A stretch of DNA of 64,000 nucleotides, taken from positions 620,001 through 684,000 of the forward strand of contig JARWIR010000036.1 in assembly GCA_029959085.1 (NCBI GenBank), read 5' to 3'. The notes under the pieces were generated by a model, which searched no databases, was not told where the DNA came from, and saw only the letters and a list, made by a program, of their open reading frames with translations. The DNA is from Nemophila menziesii. Its lineage: Eukaryota; Streptophyta; Magnoliopsida; Boraginales; Hydrophyllaceae. A program made the translations under genes and the position numbers. This document shows, piece by piece, positions 38,933-48,719 of this stretch; positions within the stretch are counted from its first letter, which is position 1; each line of letters begins with the position of its first letter.

Positions 38933-40020
38933 AATTGATCAAGGAGTTTCATGATGTGCATTTGATTAGCGTTGATTTGTGCCATATCATTGACTAAAGA
39001 AGTTTGAGCTGCTTCGAATTTCGTTAAACGCTCCTCCATCTTCTCTTGCCAATTTTGCTCCTTTTCTTCTTTCGAGACTTGCGTAGAACCCGCTCTTCGA
39101 AAGATATCCTTGATCCAAGCATTATCAATATAACTCGCTTTAAATTCGAGTTTCTCTTCTTCACCCAATGTAACATTCGCTTTTCGCACAAGACACGTGA
39201 TTATAGTTGGAAATTTAACATTATAAACTGATTTAGGAGAGACCGAAAATCGTATCACCTCCTCATAGATCAACTGTGCCACATCTACTTCTTCTCCTCT
39301 CAAAATACAATCCAATAGTAGCGCGTTCTTCATAGTCACATCCAAAGTTCGTGTGTTTCCAAAGACATTAGGGATAAGGAAATTGTGCCAAATTCTCGCA
39401 TCTGGTTGAAGATATTTGTAAGGCCAAGGTGCCTTCAATTCTCCCTTATGTGATTGCATTTTCTCCTTGTCTAATACATGCTCAAAAAGCAATTCCCCAT
39501 CAATGATTTCTCGTTTAGCAACTGATTCTTCAAATTTGCAAGAACCTTTCAGTTTCTTAAACTTGAAGTGGTTCCTAATCTCCTCAACTGTGAAAGGAAC
39601 TAGCTTTCCTCTAATCGGAACACAACCTTTACAATCTCGGCTAAAGAGGGCTAAATAGAATTCCAAAACTAATTCATGACATAATTCAGAACGGCTTACC
39701 ATGAACGTAGACCAACCAAATTTCTCACCAACCTCTAAGAATCTCGCGTATTCTCCCGTACCAATGTCCTCCGTGAATAATTTCTCATAAGCAAAGGGTA
39801 GTTCTTTCAATTGTTTCTCTGCAGAAGCTTTTAAAGCTACCGCTTTGTCTTGTGGAAGCGGTGTTTTCTCCTTTGCATAAAAGTAAAGATTTTTACCATT
39901 ACGATCAAACAAAGGTATTGCAGCATCTTCAACTTTGTCTTTTCCTTTAGATTTAGAACTAGCACCCTTGTCAATTGATTTCTTCTTGGTTACCTCCAAT
40001 CCCTTGTTACTCTTCTTCAC
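38917..40020 (-). CDS. Env-position ORF of element A, plant 'putative transposon protein' family, intact
   Basis: An uninterrupted 367-codon frame. The N-terminus is Lys/Ser-rich and probably disordered (KKKSIDKGASSKSKGKDK). The middle carries the pattern of the plant retrotransposon domain often found 3' of pol in Athila-like elements (Pfam Transposase_32, PF20167, by memory): WHNFLIPNVFGN, then NALLLDCILRGEEVDVAQLI and FPTIITCLVRKANV. The last ~60 residues form a likely coiled coil (EKMEERLTKFEAAQ, NANQMHIMKLLDQLK). Biochemical function is unknown. The start is supported by the aligned ATG at 62108 in B, where the ORF is riddled with stops. The last codons (after LDQLK) come from the rearranged junction. 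A solo LTR begins 36 bp upstream of the ATG, so the native promoter context is disrupted. Confidence 0.75.
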   Translation of the reverse strand: MKKSNKGLEVTKKKSIDKGASSKSKGKDKVEDAAIPLFDRNGKNLYFYAKEKTPLPQDKAVALKASAEKQLKELPFAYEKLFTEDIGTGEYARFLEVGEKFGWSTFMVSRSELCHELVLEFYLALFSRDCKGCVPIRGKLVPFTVEEIRNHFKFKKLKGSCKFEESVAKREIIDGELLFEHVLDKEKMQSHKGELKAPWPYKYLQPDARIWHNFLIPNVFGNTRTLDVTMKNALLLDCILRGEEVDVAQLIYEEVIRFSVSPKSVYNVKFPTIITCLVRKANVTLGEEEKLEFKASYIDNAWIKDIFRRAGSTQVSKEEKEQNWQEKMEERLTKFEAAQTSLVNDMAQINANQMHIMKLLDQLKNWV

Positions 40021-40056
40021 CTCCCTCTTGCTAGCTAAGATTGTTGTTCTATTAGT

Positions 40057-41616
40057 GATGTCTCCCTAATTGTTCTTATTTTAGACCCTTGGGAGACATC
40101 ATTTTTGGTGTTTATTTAATTAATTTGATAGACTTTTGTACTAAATATTCAATAATCCGGAATTACCTTTTTATTTCTAGCATTTTTAATTTATTAAACT
40201 TTTGCGCGTAATATTGGTATTTTTAGTGTAAAGTTTACAGGTTTTAGATGTTAGCTAGGAGAGGAATCCGAGGAGAAAGTCAAAGATCGTGAATTAGAGT
40301 CAAGACTTGAAGATAAATCCCGAAGATATTATTTTTAGAGCTGAAAATCCATTTTCCAGGCCATAGATTGCTGATTTCGAGGTTCTTAAGCGATGATTTA
40401 GCCGCTGACCTTTGAAGAGAAATCATTCCTTATCGAGTTACGGAACTTTAGCAACTGGAATGAGGTCAATCGGAGTCATAACGCATCGGGAAAAGCCCTT
40501 TTAGTGAAGGTGTATCAGCAGTTACGGGATTTTGGGCTTAGAAAGTGGGCTTGGACATTTAATTAGTCTTTTATTTTCTGGTCCAAGCCCTAGTACGAAT
40601 TTTTGCTTATAAAAGGAGGTCTGGACTTCTATTTTTCACACAATTCACATTCCACAAGATTAAACACCAGAGAGAAGCAACAGAAGGAAGAAAGAAGAAG
40701 CTACAAGAGCTGGAGTGGGTCTATAGCTCCGTTCGTAGTCATTCCAATTCCGGAAATTAGGTTCTTTTCGTATTTTAATTTTGTAACCAATATGAATTCA
40801 ATTTCTTTTAATTTAGTTTTTAATTTTAATATGAGCTAAGCTTTTAATAGTGCTTGAGAACAAACAATGGGTGAATCTTAATTTTATGAAATAACGAATG
40901 TTGAATTTGGGTTTATGCTAAATTAAATTAGATTGGGTTTATTACTGTTTTCGATAATTTGTGATTATTTACTTATTTTAGAGTCGCGAACTAAGATTAG
41001 GTATTAGTATCTAAGCTATTCCACATATGTGGCGTGTGGATCATCCTGACGGAGGGTTTAGGCATAGAATTAATTATTCAATCTAGGATAAAAGCTATTG
41101 ATTCTGACGAACTTAGCTAATTCTAGGGCCAATGAGGTAAAACACTTAATCATCCAACGGTGGATCATATTTACCCTGACGGGACTAGTGACACTTTAGG
41201 ATTGCCTTATAGTCCACCCTGACGGGGGTATAAGGAATTTAGAATCCCGACCATTGTAATTGACCGATTTAGCCCTTAAACAACACAAGTTAGGAAGTAA
41301 AATTAGGAGGATCCTTGCGTTCTCAAGTACTACATCTCATATTGGGTTTTCACTTATTTTACTTGCGTCTTAGCTTCTACTTGCATTTTAATATTTGTCT
41401 TTCATTCATTAGCTTTAATCAACAAAACCAAACAAATATTTTATAATCTTTTATTTTCATAAGTGCATCAATCACTACTTGCTAAACATTGTGATCAACC
41501 ATCCGTCCTTGGAACGAATCTGTATTATCATACATACTACTTGGGACAACCGTACACTTGCGGGTGTGGTTCGATTTACATTTGCATTTATTTTTAGAAC
41601 ACACAAAGGACCACCA
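40057..41616 (+). mobile_element. Solo LTR inserted in element A
   Basis: Starts TGATGTCTCC and ends GGACCACCA, with a perfect 5-bp target duplication ATTAG at 40052-40056 and 41617-41621. Element B shows the unoccupied site (GATGACTAAAAGAAC near 62068). It is closely related to the LTR at 55570-57134. TATAAAAGG at 40608-40616 would drive + strand transcripts, antisense to element A. Three CCTGACGG motifs near 41045, 41172 and 41218 lie in the transcribed part. No internal region remains, as expected after LTR-LTR recombination. Confidence 0.92.
40608..40616 (+). promoter_or_regulatory. LTR TATA box (solo LTR)
   Basis: GCTTATAAAAGGAGG, about 550 bp into the LTR. The same box is at 56123-56130 in the related LTR. 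Confidence 0.65.
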
Positions 41617-41621
41617 ATTAG

Positions 41622-42580
41622 TCATCTTCAATTAACCCCCAACTCAAAGCTTTAGCAACCCTTGAAATTTAAACTCTTGAATTAATGGTTGAACAAGTTT
41701 GATTTGGCTTAGGAAATATGAATTGATGATGAATCTCTATATGGGTGAGGTGGGTTTGTAATGGGTTGGCTTGGATTTATGAAATTGTAGGATGAATTTG
41801 TTAAATTTTGAGCTCTTTGATTCTTCAATTGAATGGATTTGGTGAGGATTGGGTGTTTGATTCTCTAGTAATGATGTGGAGAGAAGATTGGATGTGTTTT
41901 TGATGATGATTGGGTAGTGTTTTGGTGATTGGTGAAGGTTTTAATGAGCTTTAATGGAGTTGGGAGAGTTTTGGGGAAGAGAAAGAGGGTTGAGGTTTAG
42001 TAAATTCGGAATAATGGGTTTAATACCTCTTTTATAAGCTCAAACCCGTTTTTCTCTTTTTCCAGCGGCGCTGACCGGTATACCGGGCATATCATCCGGT
42101 ATACCGGAACATCTGTAGCTCCAAAATTTTTCATCCGTCAAAATACACGTGGCACCCACCCCGTGGTACGGGTTTTCGCTCCTGTGGTGCCCTCCGGTAT
42201 ACCGGGCATAACCTCAGGTATACCGCCCTTGTCAGCTCAGAAAAAAATTTCGCCTCGGCATGGACCACGTGGCAGCCACCCCGTGGTACGGGTTTTTGCA
42301 TGTGTGGTACTCTCCGGTATACCGGGGTTGAGGTCCGGTATACCGCCCATATGGACAGATTTCTCCGAAAATTTTATTTCTCCTCCCGAACTCGATTTCT
42401 CCAATTCCTACACACCAAAAACACTAATACCTTTCTCAAATATGCATTATCAGCTAAAAACAACTAAACTAAACATAAACTAATAAACGTAAAAGACATA
42501 AAAGCATTAAAAAAACTACGGGTTGTCTCCCGTACAGCACTTTTGTTTAACGTCTTTCAAAGTTAGACGTGTTACCTCTG
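41622..42580 (-). other. Element A spacer between protease/INT-tail ORF and env-position ORF
   Basis: Non-coding leader of the downstream ORF, homologous to 61157-62107 in element B. The part nearest that ORF is T/G-rich on the + strand, meaning C/A-rich in the sense direction. It contains the triple palindrome array. The 106-codon + frame at 42163-42483 is just this array read through. Confidence 0.7.
42075..42346. repeat. Triple ~120-bp repeat with paired CGGT-NN-ACCG palindromes (element A)
   Basis: Three pairs of 12-bp sites: 42075-42086 and 42096-42107, 42194-42205 and 42215-42226, 42314-42325 and 42335-42346. Four are CCGGTATACC plus GG, and the rest differ at the edge bases. Start-to-start spacing within each pair is exactly 21 bp, and the pairs repeat every 119-120 bp along with flanking CCGTGGTACGGGTTTT and CACGTGGCA sequence. 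Confidence 0.9.
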
Positions 42581-43200
42581 TCAAGATTTGCGAATATAGC
42601 CTCCCCAACAACGAGTAAGGCTATGAACGTCAACTAATCTGCGCTTGACCCCAGTTTTGGGGCGAATTTCTATCACCTTGGCTGAAACAACCTTAGTGAC
42701 AATGAATGGTCCTATCCACGAATCTTTGAAACTTCGTGGCCTATTCTCGCGTTTGTGAGCTTTCCATAAGACTTCATGGCCAACCCCAAACTCAATGTTT
42801 GGCTCAGTATCCACAGGCTTTAAGTGGATCTCCTCAGGAGGGACTTTGTGATGTGAAATGCTGTGGATGACAGGAACTGTGGCATCTAACTTCCTTGGTT
42901 TCTTACCCAAGACATAGAAGGTCTCGGATACATTCTTTGCATGAAGGGTGATGGTCCCTTCTTGGAAGTTGATCACACTTTGACTTGTGGCCATGAAAGG
43001 CCATCCAAGTATGATTGGAACCTTCTTATCTACATCAAACTCAAGAATAACAAAGTCAGTAGGGATGGCGATATTACCTGCACGGACTAAGATGTCCTCC
43101 ACTGTTCCCCATGTCCTTTTAACAGAGTTGTCAGCAAACTGCAACTTCACTGGAGTTTTCTCTGATTTCTGAAGTCCAAGTCTCTCGAACACGGACTTAG
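42581..43200 (-). pseudogene. Element A retropepsin C-terminal part fused to integrase C-terminal tail
   Basis: Continues the gag-protease frame cut by the Copia insertion. It encodes the protease body, with the flap/ILG region VPIILGWPFMATSQSVI matching the conserved ILGRPF motif of Athila-type proteases (R changed to W). About 70 residues later it passes straight into VLWKAHKREN and SWIGPFIVTKV, which match the C-terminal GPF/Y module of Gypsy integrases. It ends after GGYIRKS. RT, RNase H and the integrase zinc and DDE domains, normally well over 1000 residues, are missing without a frame break. Element B has the same join, so the deletion is ancestral. Confidence 0.82.
43196..43200. repeat. 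Target site duplication CTTAG, left copy
   Basis: CTTAG here and at 50122-50126 flanks the Sirevirus-like element. Element B (60536-60545, GCCTAAGTCC) shows the single-copy empty site. Confidence 0.95.
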
Positions 43201-44581
43201 TGATATTCCTAGAGGGGGGGTGAATAGGATTACTAATAAGATTAATGCCTAATTAAAAAATCTTTTGGATAATTAAAATTTTATGTTAAAACTTCTAAGT
43301 CAACTTAATATATCAAACACTTAGGATCATGCAAAGGGTAAGTAGGAGGTATGATATATAAGTAAAACAAGTAAAACGACAATCCAATATCTTACTACTC
43401 TAGAAGACTATATGTTTGATAAACTAGATAAACAATATCACAATAATCATGCTAGCATATTATCAAACATATAAAGTGCGGAAAGTAAATAGAGTAGGGA
43501 TAGAAAGATACACGCGATTTATAGTGGTTCGGTTTCCCTACATCCACTACCTAAGGAAGCCTCCTTAGGATTTCAAGCTTTTCACTAAGCTCCCGTGTCT
43601 CTCTTAACCGGGTCGAGAACATAATAACCCTTACAACCTCTTCGATAACACGAAGGACAAACACTTGTGTAATCACAACACAAGTATACCAAGTATACTC
43701 CCTATACTTGAATTCTCTCTTAATCTATCTATTACAAGACCTAGACTTAAGAGAATAGAAACAAAGTGTTTAAAGGGTTGCTTATAAAAGCTTGTAACTA
43801 AACTCCTAAAAGAGTGGATATGAACTATAAAGCTTGTGAACTCCTCTTTAGTAGATTGAACCTTGTGGCTTATTTGATTAACTCCTTGAAAGGACTTATA
43901 AGCTCACTACGATTGATTTTGACTATGTATAGCTCTTGACACCTTCTTGAATGATAACAATTAAGCCCCTTAATGTTTGTAATTTGTTGGTGTAGTTGTA
44001 GCCTTCAAAGAGCTTCAATTTATAGTAGAAAATGGCTTCCAACGGTCATAAGGCTTAGGTCCAACGGATCTATTAATCTCCCAACAGATATATTCTTTAA
44101 GACTTAAACTTTGTGCAGAAAAACCTTCCTTGCGGTGTACCGCAAGTTTTCGTGCGGTGTACCGCACCTCAACGGTTTGATTTTCTAACTCTCTGACGGG
44201 CTAGCCTATGCACCGCGCCCTGGTCCGCATTCTTGGTCCGGTGTACCGCGCCAAGTAACTTTGAAAGAAAATGATTTAAGCTATGATGCTCGGATCAATA
44301 AATCTTCTTCAAGAAAGTTGTTGGAAACATCATTCTAAGAAACATCACTAAAGCTAATTCTCAAAGAACACAAGGATAAGGTTAAACGTATTTGAATGAG
44401 AATTAGTTGCATAACATATAACAATAAAGCTATGATCTAAATGATAAAGATGTGCTCTTTGAAGAATTAGAGTGAATTAGAGTGCAAGAAGAAAATGTAT
44501 AACAAGAGTAATTAGCACACTAAAACACAAGAGGATTTGTCACATTAAAACAACCTATCAAAGGGAGGCTATATGCCAACA
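43201..44581 (-). repeat. 3' LTR of the Sirevirus-like element
   Basis: 1381 bp, next to the polypurine tract. It contains three CGGT-NN-ACCG sites: 44132-44143 and 44154-44165 (22-bp pitch), and one at about 44239-44250. It lacks the second site of the last pair that the other LTR has. Confidence 0.93.
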
Positions 44582-44595
44582 ATCTCCCCCTTTTT
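44582..44595 (-). promoter_or_regulatory. Primary polypurine tract
   Basis: On the - strand, GTCATCATCAAAAAGGGGG followed by AGAT abuts the 3' LTR start TGTTGG. This is the usual second-strand priming site of Sirevirus-like elements. Confidence 0.9.
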
Positions 44596-45631
44596 GATGA
44601 TGACAAATCCTTCACTAAAACACCTTAGGAACGATATGAAAGATAAGCACTAAAGAATTAAAGCTCCCCCTCACAATAAGCATATAAGATTTGAGATGTA
44701 TTTGTGAGTTTTGAAAGTTTTAGTGCACATATTTCTCCCCCTTTGTCTTCATCAAAAAGACGGGGTTAAATAAAAACAACTAAGGATAGAAGAGCAAAAA
44801 CTCAAGTGAATAGATTTTAAACAACGATTCTAAGAGAGTGCAAGAGTTTAGGGATAAAAACAATTTTTTTTGAAAGAGATGCACAAAGATAGATAATTGT
44901 AAGACAAGAATTTAGAGATAGGGATTTATTACCAACTCCTTGATCGATAGATTTTCATTTCATATGCTTTCTAATGACACAAACGATTAGTTGCGAAGTA
45001 TGAGATAAAAGATTAGCCAAAGCACTAGAGTTTCTAACAAAAACTCCCCCTTACAAAAAGCATAGAGTTAGTTTCAATTTGTAAAAGTTTTGATCTACAA
45101 TTTTTCCCTAATACGACTATTTGAAATCATTTTGAAAAACTTTAGGGGGTAAAATGTAATTTTTGAAAAGCATATGTGATAAAAATATTTTTCAAAAGTT
45201 TTAAGGACTCAAAAGCAATTTGAAAAATCTTTTAGGGACCTAAATGCAAATTTCAATCATTTTGAGAACAAGACAAATGGAACAACCTATAGGGACTAAA
45301 GAGCAATAAAAAAGAGATCAAGGATTAGAGATGCAATAGTACCTATATCATCAAAGAAAATGTTAGCAACATTGATATCCCATGCATATAATTTAAGCAC
45401 TTAATAATCAAGATAAAAACATAGCAAAACAAAAACAATTATCCAAGTTAAAACATAAAGCATCCTAAAACATAAAACCAAGTAGAATAACATCCTAAGT
45501 GTCCAAAACACGGACCCATAAACATTTAAAGCAAAAACAACACAAACTTAGTCCAAGACAAAAAAAAACACATAAAACACTTAGAAGGATAAAAATAAGA
45601 ATTTTTAAAACCAAACACCCAACACGACCAT
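44596..45631 (-). other. 3' non-coding region with extra polypurine tracts
   Basis: Additional AGGGGGAG-type tracts on the - strand lie at 44664-44671, 44735-44742 and 45044-45051. Multiple polypurine tracts are a described Sirevirus trait. No coding frame of note; 45526-45708 overlaps the end of the second ORF in another frame. Confidence 0.7.
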
Positions 45632-46864
45632 TTAACGCAATTCACGGGGAGATCGGCTCCTAGAACGGCTTCGAGGATGTGACACATCATCTTTGATACA
45701 CAAGACATCGTTCTTTACACAAGATAGCTCACTAGCAAGATGGCCTATTTTTTCTTCCAACACCCCAAATTTCCTTTCCAACTTTTCTTCTAAAACCTCA
45801 AATTTTCTACCAATATAATCCATAAACCGAGACATAGCACCTTCGAAACTAGAGGGATTAGGAGGATTCTCATGAGTGGGGTTTTGAGGAGGCTCATTTG
45901 GGATAGGATTTTGTTGACCCGGAACATCCAATAGTTCAAGTGTGTCAAGTGCCGGACCATGAGTTCCTTCTCTAGCTTGTATGATACGATTACGAATAAC
46001 AACATCCGAAATACGATTAATAACCGAATGCGAAACATAGGAGTTATTATAAATAGCAAATTTCATTCTCTTGATAGTGCTATAATCGAAACACCATGCT
46101 TTATCAATTGATTTCACATTTGTTCCTCCTAACGAAATTTCACTTCCCTCAAAGATCTTAGTAAGAAAAATACCATATGGGACTTTATCTCTTGCGGTTC
46201 TAGCGTGGTTCATCCATTTGAACATAATAGCAATAATATTAATCGGACGCTTAGCAAAGATTAAATATAGGAGATAAGCTTCATAAGGAATTAACTTAGC
46301 ATCATGTTTGTCTTTCGGAATTATGGTCGAAATAAGAAACTTATGAGCCACAATAAATTCCGGATCAAAACTACGCAAATTCCAATTTCCATCGGGAACA
46401 ATCATCCTACTATTAACAAAATCCATAACCTCATTTTGACCAACAATATCAAGAGTAGAGCCATCCCAACCACTTGACCAAAACCACTAAAACCATCGAA
46501 AGGAATATGATAACGAGCACATAAAACATGTAATTTTAACCTTAAAGCGGTACCCGAAACTAATGATTTTACTAAGTTATTTGCACAATCATATTCAAAA
46601 TTGGTGTAAAATTCTTCAATCAATCCACTTGCTAATTGAGTACCCGAATATGCAAAGACATTATCACAACCTTGAAATTTAAATAGTTCAAGAAGAGAAT
46701 TTTCACCCGTTGGAAAAGCCGATTCACTAAAAGTTCTACCCGGGAGAGGCTCGAATGGCCGGAGTGGAGGAGGTGTTGGTGACCTCGCCGGAGAAGGAGC
46801 ACGGCGGCGGCTGGAGGAGGCTCCGGTGGGGGTCTTTCTTTGGAGCAGCTTTCTTTTCTCTCAT
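45632..46864 (-). pseudogene. Second ORF of the Sirevirus-like element, with RS-rich tail; one frameshift
   Basis: A roughly 400-codon frame in the order: Pro/Arg-rich N-terminus, RTFSESAFPTGENSLLELFK, FEYDCANNLVKSLVSG, a break near 46485-46495 (a single-base indel around SGFW/SGFGQ), then WDGSTLDIVGQNEVMDF and VPYGIFLTKIFEG. The last segments resemble plant transposon-associated ORFs of the Transposase_32 type. The C-terminus is a coiled coil (GRKFEVLEEKLERKFGVLEE) ending in SRSRSRSRSP. The natural start is uncertain: an ATG at 46862-46864 is in a frame that stops early, while the frame encoding EPLPGRTF is open upstream. Function unknown. It sits where protease-pol would be in an autonomous element. 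Confidence 0.65.
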
Positions 46865-47609
46865 GGTGAAGAGGGGAAGTGGGTAATGAAGGAGAGAGAG
46901 AGAGAGAAGTGATTTAAGAGGAGAAGATGGGTTTTTAGGTGGTAGAAACGGAACAGTCGTGGCCGGAAATCGCCTAGGAGGAGGAGAGGATATGTTTAAA
47001 TGGTGGAATGAGGAGAATAGAAGAGAAAACGGCCTAATATTGCTGTCAAAAACCTAACCTGCGGTGTACCGCGGGAATCGTTCGGTGTACCGCACTGCTA
47101 AAGTAAACTGGGCGAAAAAATAAAAGAAAAATAAAACTGCTGAAACCCTGAGACGCGGTGTACCGCGGAATTGGTCCGGTGCACCGCAAAAGTGTTCGGT
47201 TTGGACACAAAAAATGAATTTTTTGATTCTTTTAAAAACACCCGAAACACATTCGAAACTTCCCCAAAAGATTCGGAATGGTATAAAATAATTAAGAGCA
47301 ACTTTGTTTTGAAAAGAAATACCAAGGAAAACCCCGAAAACACATAAAGCAGTTTATATCATAAATACCCCTAAGTTTTCTAAAAAGTACAAAAAGACCC
47401 AATGTAAAAAACAAAGCAACTTAAAAGCATGAAAAGGTCAAGATACACAAGATTATAACACATAGAGGATAAATCACATAAAACACATAATAAACCATAA
47501 AAAGAAGGAAGAAAGGAAAGAATTCACCGTAATTTCCTTTTACGAGGTTTGAACGTCCTTTTGCATAAAATTCCATTTTCTTGACGCTCAACACCTTCAA
47601 TGAATAATA
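46865..47609 (-). other. Spacer between gag and second ORF, with two palindrome pairs
   Basis: Non-coding. Carries CGGT-NN-ACCG sites at 47061-47072 and 47082-47093, then 47155-47166 and 47176-47187: two pairs, each with 21-bp pitch, 94 bp apart. They lie about 200-320 bp upstream of the second ORF. A GA repeat at about 46890-46908 lies close to the presumed ORF start. Confidence 0.8.
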
Positions 47610-48695
47610 CTATGGTAACCGAGGTGGAATAGATCCGGAAATGTTGTTAGCAATTGTCACGATCCATATTGGTTTTTCCCATGAGGGTATCAAAAATCCA
47701 CTATCAAGTTGTTCATGGTAATGGCACGTAGAAGCATGATGACCGGGTTTACCACAATAATTGCAAGAACTTCTTTTTCGAATAAAACTTCCATGTGAGG
47801 GTTTTGAACATGAAGTTCCCACATTCTTTCCAATATCCAAATTATCACTTAAATATAATTTTTCTTTAAAAAAGCCATTTGGATCAAAAGGAGTGACATT
47901 TGAAAAAGGATGATTTTTTAAAGTTTCAAGAGCGAGGGAAAAAGCTTCATCCAATTTTTTAAAACCTTCTATATTTTTCTTCATAGGATGTTGACTTTTA
48001 TTTGAAGAAAAAATGTTTTCAAAACAAGGGTTTTTAGTATTGCCAAGAATATCATCCAAAGTGATACAACAATTAAAACAATTCTTTAGCTCAACTTTAG
48101 CCTTTTTTAACAAGAGATTATTCAAATGGATTTGAGAATCAAGAATTTTGAAAAGGGATGAAATTTGCCTAATGTCACCATAATTATAAGGAAGAGATAA
48201 AGAGTTAGGATAGAGTGCTACCTCATGGTGTGGTTTAGAATTGTCATGAGATTTATCAAGGATTAAGACTTCTTCTTCTTCGTCATTTTCGACAATTCCA
48301 TATAAAAACTCCAAACGATTCCAAAGCTCTTTTGCGGATTTACAATCTAACATTTGTGAGAAAATTTCTTCGGAAATTCTAAGAATGAGAGTGTACATTG
48401 GTTTTGCATTTTGAGTGAGCTTAGCTTTTTCCTCAATGGTGAGTTCATCAAAATCTTTTTCTTCTTGATTTAGCTTAAGAACTCCCGCTTCATTTAACTC
48501 CTCTTTATAAGGAACGAATGGACCTTCCATAACGATTCTCCATTGATCGGGATCTTCGGCTTTGATAAATTCCTCCATTTTTATTCTCCAAGCAAAATAG
48601 TAAGTTCCTACAAAAAGTGGAGGTCGAGTAGAAGACGACTTTTCCAAAAGATTAAATTCCATATCGTTTACTCTACTAACGATTAAGCTATTCAC
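47610..48695 (-). CDS. gag: Copia-type Gag
   Basis: 361 codons, intact. The N-terminal region has the Copia gag signature PPLFVGTYYFAWRIKM at about residues 25-40, then QWRIVMEGPFVP and the UBN2-like KELWNRLEFLYG. A CCHC zinc knuckle, CNYCGKPGHHASTC, is at about residues 311-324 with CX2CX4HX4C spacing. Gag would form the cytoplasmic particle and bind element RNA. The frame begins about 20 bp after the primer binding site, so the second methionine (DMEF) is the likelier start. Its intact state, with young LTRs, is consistent with recent mobilisation by an autonomous relative. Confidence 0.88.
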   Translation of the reverse strand: MNSLIVSRVNDMEFNLLEKSSSTRPPLFVGTYYFAWRIKMEEFIKAEDPDQWRIVMEGPFVPYKEELNEAGVLKLNQEEKDFDELTIEEKAKLTQNAKPMYTLILRISEEIFSQMLDCKSAKELWNRLEFLYGIVENDEEEEVLILDKSHDNSKPHHEVALYPNSLSLPYNYGDIRQISSLFKILDSQIHLNNLLLKKAKVELKNCFNCCITLDDILGNTKNPCFENIFSSNKSQHPMKKNIEGFKKLDEAFSLALETLKNHPFSNVTPFDPNGFFKEKLYLSDNLDIGKNVGTSCSKPSHGSFIRKRSSCNYCGKPGHHASTCHYHEQLDSGFLIPSWEKPIWIVTIANNISGSIPPRLP

Positions 48696-48704
48696 GTAGA
48701 GTTA

Positions 48705-48717
48705 GGCTCTGATACCA
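48705..48717 (-). promoter_or_regulatory. Primer binding site, initiator tRNA-Met
   Basis: TGGTATCAGAGCC on the - strand, two bases after the 5' LTR end, complementary to the 3' end of plant initiator tRNA-Met. Confidence 0.93.
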
Positions 48718-48719
48718 AT

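Noticed and set aside
42163..42483. 106-codon + strand frame with repeated VVRVFA/SGIPG segments
   Set aside because: It is the palindrome array of element A read in one frame. The repeat period, not coding, keeps it open, and B does not conserve it.
47098..47343. 81-codon - strand frame between gag and the second ORF
   Set aside because: It reads through the palindrome spacer, is Phe/Leu/Ser-rich, and has no homology or splice context.
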